This document shows positions 51,277-60,147 of a DNA stretch of 64,000 nt, one piece after another. Position 1 is the stretch's first letter. Every line of letters begins with the position of its first letter. Below the pieces are notes generated by a model. The model saw nothing but the letters and a program-made list of their open reading frames with translations. It was not told the DNA's origin and did not search any database. Origin of the DNA: Hyphomicrobiales bacterium (GTDB taxonomy: Bacteria > Pseudomonadota > Alphaproteobacteria > Rhizobiales > Xanthobacteraceae); assembly GCA_003169835.1 (NCBI GenBank), contig PNAI01000026.1:1-64000 (forward strand), given 5' to 3'. The translations under genes and the position numbers were made by a program.

Positions 51277-51999
51277 TCAGGCCGCGCGCGCCTTTTGCGC
51301 AAGTTCCTTGAGCGTGCCGCGCAGCGCGCTGGGCTCACTGATACGCTGCGGAAACGGCAGCCGCAGTCCGACACGCTCGCACTGCAGATCGAGCCCCTCC
51401 GGATCGCAGCCGACGCAGCGCCACGCGCCCTCGGGCGCGCCCAGCAGCCGTGTGGCGTAGAGCCGGCAAGTGTCGGCATGATCCTGGTTCATGTGTTCGA
51501 TCACTTCGGGCTCGGCTGCGAGCAGCGATTGCGCCCCGGTGAGATCGGTCAGCAGATCGGCGGGCCTGAGATCAACGATGCGGCCAAAGCCCGCGACCAG
51601 GTGCGAGCCCCTGAGCTTGATCTCGTAGAACGAAAAATCGCCAAAGCCCGCGAACATTTCCGCTTCCGGCTGGCGCGCGAGATAGCGCCGCCGCGCGTCC
51701 TCGTCCATCGTGACGACCGCGGCGCCATTGAGCATCACGCGCGCACCCTGCAACGGATCGCCTTCCTTGCGCTCGTCGAGCATGAGCGAGACGCGTACAT
51801 CGGCGAGAATGTTCTTGGTGTGCACGGCAAGCCGCGAGATCAGCAGCAGCGGCGCGCCGTCGGCGGCGGTCGCGACGTTAACCAACGAGCAATAGGGATC
51901 GCCCGATCCCGCCTGCAATGTCGCCAGCGCCCCGGAGCGCGCTTCGCGCATGAGCTTCTTGGCGGTGGCCTTGGGGTCGAATTCGGGGTTCGGCTGCAT
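51277..51999 (-). CDS. HugZ-type FMN-binding split-barrel protein with DUF2470 domain
   Basis: 240 residues. The N-terminal pyridoxamine-5'-phosphate-oxidase-like split barrel (ATAKKLMREARSGALATLQA, SLVNVATAADGAPLLLISRL, HTKNILADVRVSLMLDER) is followed by a C-terminal DUF2470 domain (EVIEHMNQDHADTCRLYATR). This is the layout of HugZ/HutZ haem-degrading or haem-handling proteins. No haem uptake genes are in the window. ATG at 51999 is chosen over a longer ORF without family character. Confidence 0.82.
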   Translation of the reverse strand: MQPNPEFDPKATAKKLMREARSGALATLQAGSGDPYCSLVNVATAADGAPLLLISRLAVHTKNILADVRVSLMLDERKEGDPLQGARVMLNGAAVVTMDEDARRRYLARQPEAEMFAGFGDFSFYEIKLRGSHLVAGFGRIVDLRPADLLTDLTGAQSLLAAEPEVIEHMNQDHADTCRLYATRLLGAPEGAWRCVGCDPEGLDLQCERVGLRLPFPQRISEPSALRGTLKELAQKARAA

Positions 52000-52220
52000 C
52001 GGTCGTTTCCCATTCAACTCCAGCCGTTTTTCCGGCAAATCGCAAGCTTGGGACCTTGCCGGATAGCCTCCAAAACGCCACATGGACGGGAGGCGTTCTT
52101 GCCCCTAAGATCGGCAACGAATTGACAAATCACGCATTTGACGAAGGGCCGTCACATTTCGGCCCCGCTTTACAGGCCTCAATTTGGCAGGGTTGAACCG
52201 TCAGCGGAATTCAAAGGCAC

Positions 52221-52919
52221 ATGCCGACCATCGCTCTCGTCGACGACGATCGTAACATCCTCACATCGGTATCCATCGCGCTCGAAGCCGAAGGTTACCG
52301 CATCATGACCTATACCGACGGCGCGTCCGCGCTTGAGGGCTTCAAGACGTCGCCGCCGGACCTCGCCATTCTCGACATCAAGATGCCGCGCATGGACGGC
52401 ATGGAGCTGCTCCGCCGCTTGCGCCAGAAGTCCGACGTGCCGGTGATCTTCCTCACCTCCAAGGATGAGGAAATCGACGAGTTGTTCGGCCTCAAGATGG
52501 GCGCCGACGATTTCATCAAGAAGCCGTTCTCGCAGCGGCTCTTGGTCGAGCGGGTGAAATCGGTACTCCGGCGCGCCGTCCCCAAGGACGGCACCGCACC
52601 CAAGGAGCTCGACGCCAAAGCGATCGAACGCGGACCGCTGCGCATGGATCCCGAGCGCCATACCTGCACCTGGAAGGGTGAGCCGGTGACGCTCACCGTC
52701 ACTGAATTCCTGATCCTGCAGGCGCTCGCCGCCCGCGCCGGCGTGGTCAAGAGCCGCAACGCCTTGATGGATGCCGCCTACGACGACCAAGTTTACGTTG
52801 ACGACCGCACAATCGACAGTCACATCAAGCGGCTGCGCAAGAAGTTCAAGGTGGCCGACAACGATTTCGACATGATCGAGACGCTTTATGGTGTCGGTTA
52901 CCGTTTCAAGGAAATGTGA
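52221..52919 (+). CDS. chvI: Response regulator ChvI
   Basis: 232 residues. The receiver domain shows the acidic pocket (IALVDDDRN), phosphoacceptor Asp52 in [17 protein letters not shown], and [29 protein letters not shown]-type segment with conserved Thr and Lys. The OmpR-type winged helix is [37 protein letters not shown] and [10 protein letters not shown]. In rhizobia ChvI controls acid response, envelope and exopolysaccharide genes. It is followed 64 bp later by its kinase. Confidence 0.94.
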   Translation: MPTIALVDDDRNILTSVSIALEAEGYRIMTYTDGASALEGFKTSPPDLAILDIKMPRMDGMELLRRLRQKSDVPVIFLTSKDEEIDELFGLKMGADDFIKKPFSQRLLVERVKSVLRRAVPKDGTAPKELDAKAIERGPLRMDPERHTCTWKGEPVTLTVTEFLILQALAARAGVVKSRNALMDAAYDDQVYVDDRTIDSHIKRLRKKFKVADNDFDMIETLYGVGYRFKEM

Positions 52920-52983
52920 CAACCCCGGTCGTTTCGCACTATTATGCCGCATGCCCGCGGGCAAACGAGTTGGCAGCAATTAA

Positions 52984-54864
52984 GTGCTCGATCGAACCAC
53001 AAAGGCATCGCCGGAAGCCGCCGGAACGCCCAGTCCCGACGATGCGCGCGCGCGCGCGCAAGAAAATTCACAAGAGAACTCACAAGACGGTTCGCCCGCG
53101 CCCGAACTGAAGCGCTCCGCCGCCGAACAATCCGAGAAAAGCAAATCCGGAATTGCCAGCGCGGCGCAGCGCACCTGGCAGTTTTTGGTCGGCCACATTT
53201 TTTCCAGCCTCACGCGGCGCATCGTCATCCTCAACGTCGCCGGTCTGATGGCGCTGGTCGCGGGTATCCTTCATCTCTCGCAATTCCGCGCCGGCCTCAT
53301 CGAGGCGCGCGTGAAAAGCCTCGAAGTTCAGGGCGAGATCATCGCCAACGCCGTCGCCAGCGCCGCGGCTTCCGACAGCGACTACAGCTTCTTCGATCAA
53401 GATCGGCCCCTGGAGCTGCAGCTTGGCGAACCTATTGGTCCCCGCGATGACGGAATGTCCGGATACCAATTTTCCATCAGTCCGGAACGCGTCGGGCGGG
53501 TCCTGCGGCGGTTGATTCAGCCCACAAAAACCCGTGCGCGCATCTATGACCAGAATGGCTCGCTCCTCATCGACGGCAACGATCTATTCATGCCGGGTGA
53601 GATCATACGGCTCAACCTGCCGCCGCCGAGCGGCGACCGGCCTGGAATATTCGGACGCGCATGGAATGCGTTCAAGACTTGGCTGAACCGCGGCGATCTT
53701 CCGCTCTACCGCGAAGTTGCCCGCAGTTCGAGCAAGGATTACCCGGAAGTCGCGCAGGCGCTCGCGGAGGCGAGGCCCGTCAGCATGGTGCGTGTTGACG
53801 AGCACGGCGAGGTGATCGTCTCAGTGGCGGTGCCGGTGCAGAATTTCCTTGCGGTGCGCGGCGCGCTGTTGTTGACCACGCGGGGCGGCGACATCAATGA
53901 AGCGGTCGAGAACGAGCGGCTTGCGATCATAAAAGTATTCCTGATCGCGACCAGTGTCATGGTGCTGCTCTCGGTGCTGCTCGCCGGCACCATTGCAGGT
54001 CCGATGCGGCGGCTTGCCGCCAGCGCGGAACGCGTGCACCGGCGCTCCCGATCGCGTGTCGAGATCCCCGATTTCACCGCGCGGCGCGACGAAATCGGGC
54101 ATCTGTCCGGCGCGCTACGCGCCATGACCGATGCGCTCTATACCCGCATTGAGGCGATCGAGAGCTTTGCCGCCGATGTTGCGCACGAGCTCAAAAACCC
54201 ATTGACTTCGCTGCGATCGGCGGTTGAAACCTTGCCGCTTGCCAAGTCGCCTGAAAGCCGTGAACGCCTGCTTGATGTGATCCAGCACGACGTCAAACGG
54301 CTCGACCGCCTGATCTCCGATATTTCCGAGGCAAGCCGTCTCGACGCCGAGTTGCAGCGCCACGAGATTGTTCAGGTCGACCTAACCAAGCTGCTCACCA
54401 CCGTCGTAACCATTCAGAACGAGATGCGTACGGACGATGACGCGACCGTGACGCTCACGTTCGAAGGCGCCAATTTGCACGCCTTCATGGTACCCGGTCA
54501 CGATTTCCGGCTTGGCCAGGTGATCAACAATCTCATCGACAATGCGCGTTCGTTCTCGCCGCCGGGCGGCACAGTGCGCGTCATTTGCCGGCGGCTGAAG
54601 AACGCGGTCGAAGTCATCATCGACGATGACGGGCCGGGTATCGGGCCGGACGCGCTCGAGCGGATTTTCGAGCGCTTCTATACCGACCGGCCGCATCAGG
54701 GATTTGGCCAAAATTCCGGGCTTGGGCTTTCGATCTCCAAGCAGATTGTCGAAGCGCACGACGGCAGCCTATGGGCGGAAAATCGAACCGGCATCGCCCA
54801 CGCCGAGGGCGAGCCGCCCCCGGTGCTTGGCGCCCGCTTCGTGGTACTGCTGCCCGCGCTTTAA
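52984..54864 (+). CDS. chvG: Sensor histidine kinase ChvG
   Basis: 626 residues starting at GTG. A long cytoplasmic N-tail (repeats NSQENSQDGS) precedes transmembrane helix 1 (RRIVILNVAGLMALVAGILH), the periplasmic sensor region (residues about 105-310), and helix 2 (VFLIATSVMVLLSVLLAGTI). HAMP, the H-box FAADVAHELKNPLTSLRSAV, N-box LGQVINNLIDNARSFSPPGG, D/G-boxes IDDDGPGIGPDALERIFERF and GLGLSISKQIVEAHDG follow. It phosphorylates ChvI; in rhizobia its periplasmic inhibitor ExoR sets activity. The usual downstream hprK is absent here. Confidence 0.94.
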   Translation: MLDRTTKASPEAAGTPSPDDARARAQENSQENSQDGSPAPELKRSAAEQSEKSKSGIASAAQRTWQFLVGHIFSSLTRRIVILNVAGLMALVAGILHLSQFRAGLIEARVKSLEVQGEIIANAVASAAASDSDYSFFDQDRPLELQLGEPIGPRDDGMSGYQFSISPERVGRVLRRLIQPTKTRARIYDQNGSLLIDGNDLFMPGEIIRLNLPPPSGDRPGIFGRAWNAFKTWLNRGDLPLYREVARSSSKDYPEVAQALAEARPVSMVRVDEHGEVIVSVAVPVQNFLAVRGALLLTTRGGDINEAVENERLAIIKVFLIATSVMVLLSVLLAGTIAGPMRRLAASAERVHRRSRSRVEIPDFTARRDEIGHLSGALRAMTDALYTRIEAIESFAADVAHELKNPLTSLRSAVETLPLAKSPESRERLLDVIQHDVKRLDRLISDISEASRLDAELQRHEIVQVDLTKLLTTVVTIQNEMRTDDDATVTLTFEGANLHAFMVPGHDFRLGQVINNLIDNARSFSPPGGTVRVICRRLKNAVEVIIDDDGPGIGPDALERIFERFYTDRPHQGFGQNSGLGLSISKQIVEAHDGSLWAENRTGIAHAEGEPPPVLGARFVVLLPAL

Positions 54865-55112
54865 TCAATCGCCCAGACCGCACGCAATCGTCCCGGCCTG
54901 GCCGGTCGCTGGTGGTAAAAATATCCCGATTTCACAGGCATTTAAGGCCTTATTTACCACGTGCCGGTAGCTTTCCGGGAGCGACCGCGCGCCTGGACTG
55001 CAATCGCCTTCCGGCAAGGTCGCTCGCATTGGGGGCGAGTCTACAAAATCGCAAGATTTGAAGACGCGCCGCACGACCACATGGCGAACCTTCACTGGAC
55101 GATCGCAACAAG

Positions 55113-57191
55113 ATGAGCGGCCAAAATATGTTCCGCACCGAATCCTCGAAGCTGAAAACTCCAAGCGCTGCGGATTCCGGTCAGACATCGTCACGGTTCG
55201 GCATCAGCGCCAAGCTGCAAGTCGCTTTCGGAATCGTAGCGGGCCTGACGGTGGTTGCCGCCGCGACTGCACTTTTGTCGTTTTCCGCCATCGAAGACGT
55301 GCTGCGGCAATTTGCCGGACAGCAGGTGCCGGTGATGGCCGATTCGATGCGGCTCTCATCCATTTCCGGAGACATCTCTGCGGCCGCAGCGCGCTTCATC
55401 AGCGCCAAAACCACAGATGACCAAGAAATGACGCTCACGTTGATTGCCCGCAAACGCGGCGACCTCAAGACGGTGATGGAGCGGATCAGAAAGGCCAATG
55501 GGGAAAGCGCAACCTTCGACAAGTTCGTGTCGCTCTCACAACGGTTGGAAGCCAACATTGGTTCGCTTGAGGAAGCGATCGCCGAACGCACGAGCCTGCA
55601 CACTCAAATAACCACACTGCTCGATGCGCTCCACCGCGTGCACGCCCAGGTCATCGAGAAGCTCGCGCAATACAACAATCAAAATCAGGCGCTCGAAATT
55701 TCCGACAAGGCTCACCTCATCGTCAGCCTGATCAGCGAGGGTGCGATTATTTACGAGCCCACACAGCTAAAGCCAATTCAGGATCGCTTCAAAGCCGCAG
55801 TTGAATCGCTGAACAAATCGACGTCGACGCTCTCCAACGAGGACCTCAAAAAGGCCGCGAACCAGCTTGGATTTTTTGGGCAAGGCGACACGAACGTGTT
55901 TGCCCGTCGCGCACGCGAACTGTTCACCACAACCCGTGTCGATGGAGCCATCGACGAAAACGTCGCCATTCAGCGTGAACTCGATGGCGTGGTTGCATCG
56001 CTTGTGAGCGAAGCTGAAAAAGGCATGGAACGCGGCACGGACACATTATTTGAAAACATCAACAACAGCCGCATGCTGTTGCTGCTCGTCGTACTCGCCA
56101 GCATCGTCGCCGCCGCTCTCGCGGTAAATCAAGTGCAGCGCAAACTGGTCGTGCGGCTTCTCTCCATCGAACATGCCATGCGGCGGCTCTCGTCCGGCGA
56201 AATCCAATTCACAGTTCCCGCGACCGCCGAACGCGATGAAATCAGCCGGATGGCAGGCTCGCTTGAGGTCTTCCGCGCAAGCGAAATCGAGCGCCGCGGC
56301 TTGGCCGAGCGAGAGCGCTCTGAACAGATGCTGCAGCAGAACCGCGCGGCAACCATTGACCGGATTATCGGCGAGTTCCGCACGACGGTGACCTCCGCGA
56401 TCGGCACCGTCACCGAAAATGTTTCGCGCATGCAGGAAACCGCGCGCACGCTCTCCTCCATCGCCCACGAGGCCGATCAGCAGGCCCACACCGTCAGCGG
56501 CGCCTCGGAGGCAACCTCAACCAACATGCGCACCATGGCCGGCGCTTCCGATCAGCTCGACGTTTCGATCCGCGAGATCAACGGACAAGCCGTGCAAGCC
56601 CATGGCGTGGTTCAGCGCGCCACGGAACTCACGCGCTCGACCGATCAGCTGGTTGGACAATTGTCGGCGGGTGTCGACCGCATCGGAAACGTGGTCAAGC
56701 TTATCCGCGACATCGCGGAACAGACCAACTTGCTGGCGCTCAATGCCACCATCGAAGCCGCCCGCGCGGGCGAGTCCGGACGCGGATTTGCAGTAGTCGC
56801 GGCCGAGGTCAAGGCGCTGGCCAACCAGACCGCCGGCGCAACCGAAGACATCACCACGCAAGTCAGTTCAATTCAGAATTTGACCAACGACACCGTCGGC
56901 GCGATCCGCGCGATCGGAGAAGTGATGAGCGATATCGATTTGATTTCTGCGGCCATCGCCAGTGCCGTCGAACAGCAGACCAGTTCGACCGAAACGATTG
57001 CCAAGAATGTGCAGCAGGCGTCCGAAGGCGCCAATGACCTCGCCAATAACATGGGTGTTGTGACCAAAGCGGTCGACGCAACCAATCATGCCGCTTCCGC
57101 CATGCTCAAGGTCTCGGAGACATTCTTGGCGCAAGCCGGCACGATCGAAAAGGCAGTAGATGCCTTCCTAACGAAAGTCGCGGCGGCATAA
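55113..57191 (+). CDS. Methyl-accepting chemotaxis protein
   Basis: 692 residues. Transmembrane helix 1 ([20 protein letters not shown]), a helical periplasmic sensor of about 265 residues, helix 2 ([20 protein letters not shown]), then HAMP and a signalling domain with the conserved tip [40 protein letters not shown]. No C-terminal CheR-binding pentapeptide is seen. It replaces the hprK gene usually found after chvG. A DUF3365 haem protein gene follows 39 bp later, suggesting a joint sensing role. Confidence 0.93.
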   Translation: MSGQNMFRTESSKLKTPSAADSGQTSSRFGISAKLQVAFGIVAGLTVVAAATALLSFSAIEDVLRQFAGQQVPVMADSMRLSSISGDISAAAARFISAKTTDDQEMTLTLIARKRGDLKTVMERIRKANGESATFDKFVSLSQRLEANIGSLEEAIAERTSLHTQITTLLDALHRVHAQVIEKLAQYNNQNQALEISDKAHLIVSLISEGAIIYEPTQLKPIQDRFKAAVESLNKSTSTLSNEDLKKAANQLGFFGQGDTNVFARRARELFTTTRVDGAIDENVAIQRELDGVVASLVSEAEKGMERGTDTLFENINNSRMLLLLVVLASIVAAALAVNQVQRKLVVRLLSIEHAMRRLSSGEIQFTVPATAERDEISRMAGSLEVFRASEIERRGLAERERSEQMLQQNRAATIDRIIGEFRTTVTSAIGTVTENVSRMQETARTLSSIAHEADQQAHTVSGASEATSTNMRTMAGASDQLDVSIREINGQAVQAHGVVQRATELTRSTDQLVGQLSAGVDRIGNVVKLIRDIAEQTNLLALNATIEAARAGESGRGFAVVAAEVKALANQTAGATEDITTQVSSIQNLTNDTVGAIRAIGEVMSDIDLISAAIASAVEQQTSSTETIAKNVQQASEGANDLANNMGVVTKAVDATNHAASAMLKVSETFLAQAGTIEKAVDAFLTKVAAA

Positions 57192-57230
57192 GGCTGCCGC
57201 GGTTCGTGCGTTGACGTAATAGCAATTCAC

Positions 57231-58082
57231 ATGACGAGCAAAGCCATGTCATCGAAATATTTTTCATCGCATTCAAATAACATTTCCGCACCGGCCGCGA
57301 CCCGCGTGCGACGGCCTTCCAGAAAGGCGATCGCATGCATAGCAGCCATTGGCCTGCTTCTCGGTGCGGCCATCGCGATCGCAACCAACGTTCCGGCAAT
57401 CAGTCAATCGACGGACGAGGATGGCCAGATTGCAAAAAGCCTGGCGACGATGCTATACGCCGGACGATTGGTTATTTCCCGCAATCAAGATCGCATCAAC
57501 GATCCAAATATCAGCGACAAAGGCCTCGATGCCAAGATGGTGCTGGCCGAGTCGGTCAAGATCTATCGGGACGTCACAAAGATCGATCCGCTCTCGATCG
57601 ATCCCAAGACTCGCCCCGGCAAACTCATCCGCCTGCAAATGGATTCAATTGCCGAAGTCATGGACGTCCATCAGCAAACCCTCAATCGCCAGGGTGTCGG
57701 CTTCAAGGGATTCATCCCCGCGCTGTTCGGCCGACTTGTGAATGAAGCTTTTGGCCGCCGCGCAGCGGGCATCGCCGAGATGAAGGTCACTGCCCCACCT
57801 CTATTCATTCGCAACGTCCGGGCTCGCCCGGATCAATGGGAAACCGAGGTCATCAATGGCAAGCTGCTGTCGCCGGGCTGGCTGAAGAATCAACCCTTCG
57901 CAGCGGTGACTCAGACCAAAGGCAAGACCGCCTATCGCACGGCCGTGCCCGAATACTACAGCAGTAGCTGCCTGTCCTGCCACGGCTCGCCGAAAGGCGA
58001 AATCGACCTCACCGGCTTCCCGAAGGATGGCGCGAGCGAAGGCGATCTCGGCGGCGTCATCAGCATCACCCTGTATCACTGA
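57231..58082 (+). CDS. DUF3365 (Tll0287-like) c-type haem protein
   Basis: 283 residues. N-terminal membrane anchor or signal (AIACIAAIGLLLGAAIAIAT). The DUF3365 domain spans residues about 65-280 (KNQDRINDP-type start SRNQDRINDPNISDKGLDAK; RPDQWETEVINGKLLSPGWL) and ends with a haem c motif SSSCLSCHGSPKGEIDL. Family members bind haem with PAS-like fold and are proposed redox sensors. Directly after a chemoreceptor gene, it may be the redox or gas input for taxis, which is inference. The 3' end overlaps the convergent membrane protein gene by 17 bp. A second ATG lies at 57246. Confidence 0.82.
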   Translation: MTSKAMSSKYFSSHSNNISAPAATRVRRPSRKAIACIAAIGLLLGAAIAIATNVPAISQSTDEDGQIAKSLATMLYAGRLVISRNQDRINDPNISDKGLDAKMVLAESVKIYRDVTKIDPLSIDPKTRPGKLIRLQMDSIAEVMDVHQQTLNRQGVGFKGFIPALFGRLVNEAFGRRAAGIAEMKVTAPPLFIRNVRARPDQWETEVINGKLLSPGWLKNQPFAAVTQTKGKTAYRTAVPEYYSSSCLSCHGSPKGEIDLTGFPKDGASEGDLGGVISITLYH

Positions 58083-59409
58083 GGGCGGATCGCGGACCGC
58101 GCCCGAACAAGCGCGGCAGCAACACGACCACGCCGGCAAGCCCTCCCAGCACCGCCCAATACGAGTAGCGGAAGTCGGACGCGACACCGAGCGGCAAATA
58201 CGTCGCGATATAGATGACGCCCGAGCCGCAGACCCCGAGAACGAACGCGCCGTCGGAACTATCGCGCCACCGCCACGCCAGAGCGCAAAGCCCTAGGCAC
58301 AGCACAAGCCAAGTCCCCTGCCAAAATAAGAATGTCGGATGCAATACATCATGTATGGCTTTGAGCTTCATCAAGGCCGCATTGTCGGTGAACGCGACCT
58401 TGGTTGGATCGTTGAGGTCGTAGGTCCACATGACCAAATTCGATTTGGCGAGAAACGTCTCCATGAATATCATGCGGTGTTTTAGATAGGCGATGGGATG
58501 GTTCAGCACCGCGTGCCGCCAAGCCTCGGCGAGCGCAGGCGTGCCGAAAATCTTGTCGTCTTCGAGACGGCGCATCACGAACTGACACGGCCCCGCATTC
58601 CAATAATAGTTCCATTCCTTCGGCTGATAGCATTGCTCGGTGAGCGTCGCCGTCTGCTCCGGCGTCCAGGAAACTGGAAACTGGTTCTGCTTGGCAAAAT
58701 GTGTGATGCCGCCGAGATCGAATACGATGATCGAGTGCAGCGGATGAACCTGCTTGGCACCGATGATGCCGTAATAGACCGTCGGCACCAGCGCGTAGAA
58801 CATTGCAAGTGCGGGCAGATAAATGATCAGCGCACGCTTGAGCGCAAAGCGCGACGGCCAAAGGATGAAGGCCGCGAGAATTGGCGCAGCGGTCAATGCA
58901 TTCGGTCGCAGCAGGACGCCGAATGCGACCAACCCGAGGGCAAGCGCTTGAATCCAGTATCGCCCGCCCGCGTTGCGATCCCTGGCGAATACAAGCGCCG
59001 CGGCCAATAGCCAAACCACCGCGAACAGCACGTCACGCCAGATGATGCCGACCAGCACGAAGGCCGGCGGCGAGAGCGCGAGCGGCGGCAACGCAAGCGC
59101 AAACCATGAACGGCGCGCCACCGTCAACGCAATCAGCGCGAAAGCAAGCCAATAGAGAATCGCATCCAGCAGGAACATGCTGCCCGAGCCAGGCGCAATC
59201 GGATCGATCAGCCCCCACAGCAGAGCCATTAACGGCGACTGCCAATCGACAAGCTGCTTTGCGCCGATGTCGTTATAAACATAACGCGCGTCGAACGTCA
59301 TGACGCCGGGATAGAACACGTAGAGCGTTAGCCCGAACCCCAGCGCACACAGCAGAAGCGTCGCAATCGCGCGCACACGCTGCGCAGCGTCCTCAGGCCC
59401 GGACGGCAT
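58066..59409 (-). CDS. Polytopic membrane protein, glycosyltransferase-like (GT-C / GT39 style)
   Basis: 447 residues, about 10-11 transmembrane helices (LLLCALGFGLTLYVFYPGVM, ALPPLALSPPAFVLVGIIWR, IIYLPALAMFYALVPTVYYG). An acidic site follows the first helix (TFDARYVYND), as in GT-C lipid-linked sugar transferases. A large periplasmic loop holds HSIIVFDLGGITHFAKQNQF and WRHAVLNHPIAYLKHRMIF. It overlaps the upstream FkbM gene end (ATG 59409 against stop 59393) and is the last gene of the mdoH operon, so it probably modifies a cell-envelope glycan. GGGG lies upstream of the ATG. Confidence 0.75.
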   Translation of the reverse strand: MPSGPEDAAQRVRAIATLLLCALGFGLTLYVFYPGVMTFDARYVYNDIGAKQLVDWQSPLMALLWGLIDPIAPGSGSMFLLDAILYWLAFALIALTVARRSWFALALPPLALSPPAFVLVGIIWRDVLFAVVWLLAAALVFARDRNAGGRYWIQALALGLVAFGVLLRPNALTAAPILAAFILWPSRFALKRALIIYLPALAMFYALVPTVYYGIIGAKQVHPLHSIIVFDLGGITHFAKQNQFPVSWTPEQTATLTEQCYQPKEWNYYWNAGPCQFVMRRLEDDKIFGTPALAEAWRHAVLNHPIAYLKHRMIFMETFLAKSNLVMWTYDLNDPTKVAFTDNAALMKLKAIHDVLHPTFLFWQGTWLVLCLGLCALAWRWRDSSDGAFVLGVCGSGVIYIATYLPLGVASDFRYSYWAVLGGLAGVVVLLPRLFGRGPRSALSDTG

Positions 59410-60139
59410 AGACGTCCCCGGAATTGGCCGAATGCGGCAACTCAGAAAGCCAGCGCGCGATGTCATCCCGCCCGCGCCAATCGCCATGCACCATCGTTTG
59501 ACTTTCGCCCAGCACAGCGTTGAACCGATCGAATCCGAGCGCGCCGCAGCGCGTAATGCATGCCAGCGCCACATCGCGCTGGATGGTGGTGAACTCAAAT
59601 GAAAGCGCGGCCACTGACTGCGTGAGACCGGCGAGCGCTTCCGCTTCGAATCCCTCGACGTCGATTTTGATGAAGACCGGTACGCCATGTTCCGCGATCA
59701 GCGCATCGATCGTCGTCACCGGCACGGCGACCGACTTGGTCCAAGCCTGGCCTTCCCAGCCGTGCGCGCCCTTCGCCGCCTGCATGAAATCCGTCGAGGC
59801 GGTCGAAATCGTGGGATTGTCGATATTGATCATCAGACTGGTCGTGCCAACCGCCCGTCCGATCGCGGCGCGCTTGATGACCACCGAACGGTCGAAGCCA
59901 TAAAGCAGGCCGAGCACGCACCCGAGTGCGGGCTGCGGCTCGAGCGCGACAACGCGCGCGCCCAGCCGCCGGAACGACGCGACACGATCGCCCACGTGCG
60001 CGCCAATGTCAAAGACCAGATCGCCCGGCTGCACGAAATGGCGATAGAGCTGGTCCATCGCGGTCTTGCGCCCGCGGTCGCCGTAATAGATCCGCAGCGA
60101 TCTGATGACCCCGCGCGCCGTCCTGAATGTTTCGAGCAT
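59393..60139 (-). CDS. FkbM family methyltransferase
   Basis: 248 residues. The SAM-binding motif I is GDLVFDIGAHVGDRVASFRR, followed by VVALEPQPALG; the FkbM segment VPVFIKIDVEGFEAEALAGL is clear. Such enzymes O-methylate sugars or polyketides; beside mdoH it may decorate a glucan. The ATG at 60139 is chosen; a TTG at 60151 overlapping the mdoH stop (TTGA) is an alternative start. Confidence 0.88.
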   Translation of the reverse strand: MLETFRTARGVIRSLRIYYGDRGRKTAMDQLYRHFVQPGDLVFDIGAHVGDRVASFRRLGARVVALEPQPALGCVLGLLYGFDRSVVIKRAAIGRAVGTTSLMINIDNPTISTASTDFMQAAKGAHGWEGQAWTKSVAVPVTTIDALIAEHGVPVFIKIDVEGFEAEALAGLTQSVAALSFEFTTIQRDVALACITRCGALGFDRFNAVLGESQTMVHGDWRGRDDIARWLSELPHSANSGDVYAVRA

Positions 60140-60147
60140 GGCTGCGA

